This document shows, piece by piece, positions 63,905 to 64,000 of a DNA stretch of 64,000 nt (position 1 is its first letter; each line of letters opens with the position of its first letter). Made by a program: the position numbers and the translations under genes. The stretch is from Protoeuglena noctilucae (taxonomy: Eukaryota; Chlorophyta; Pedinophyceae; Marsupiomonadales; Marsupiomonadaceae): NCBI GenBank assembly GCA_958009085.1, contig OY253674.1, positions 1 to 64,000 on the forward strand, read 5' to 3'. The notes under the pieces are model-generated. The model saw nothing but the letters and a program-made list of their open reading frames with translations, did no database searches and was not told the origin of the DNA.

Positions 63905-64000
63905 GTACGCCCCTCTTGTTCGCGCCCGCTGCTCGACGCCGCATCGACAGGGCAGGGCGTTGAGTAGTTACTGCCCTTCCTCACCGCGTCGTGCTGCGCA

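Overview
This window is one chromosome end of a GC-rich, intron-rich nuclear genome from a photosynthetic eukaryote, most likely a unicellular green alga. It opens with about 235 bp of CCCTAA repeats (TTAGGG-type telomere). Gene content combines plastid functions (plastid-type dihydrolipoyl dehydrogenase, a D27-like carotenoid isomerase, a DnaJ-type zinc-finger protein with a transit peptide) with ciliary ones (an inner-arm dynein intermediate chain). The transit peptides lack an obvious preceding signal peptide, which favours a primary plastid. The lineage is an inference. Gene models were built by hand from open frames, splice signals and intron phase; nearly all exons join in frame.

Layout. 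1-235 telomere; 454-828 three tRNA genes (Thr, Met, Ser); 1643-8080 subtelomeric non-LTR retrotransposon followed by a decayed, internally deleted second copy in the same orientation. Then an ordinary dense gene array: DnaJ-type zinc-finger protein (-), plastid LPD (+), eRF1 (-), axonemal dynein intermediate chain with an unusual N-terminus (+), myristoyl/EF-hand protein (-), PPR-like protein (+), unknown low-complexity protein (-), RCC1-repeat protein (+), unknown multi-pass membrane protein (-), ZCCHC10-like zinc knuckle (-), CENP-S/MHF1 (-), a 35-exon filamin-repeat protein spanning 15.7 kb (+), D27-like isomerase (+), LEA-like repeat protein (+), membrane-anchored CMP-sugar synthetase-like protein (+), small basic protein (+), class I methyltransferase (-) and the first exon of TRAPPC1/Bet5 (+). 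Many neighbours are head-to-head with 0.36-0.65 kb between starts.

The most unusual signals concern introns. (1) In the filamin-repeat gene about half of the introns carry a short tandem duplication that spans the exon-intron junction, so an imperfect copy of the exon edge plus its splice site lies 55-132 bp inside the intron; some junctions are triplicated. The same is seen in the dynein gene and, as a duplication of a whole intron, in the D27-like gene. (2) About 15 of roughly 107 modelled introns have GC instead of GT donors, mostly reading gcgag. (3) Introns tend to be G-rich after the donor and C-rich before the acceptor. Two G-homopolymer frameshifts interrupt the filamin-repeat gene and may be sequence errors.
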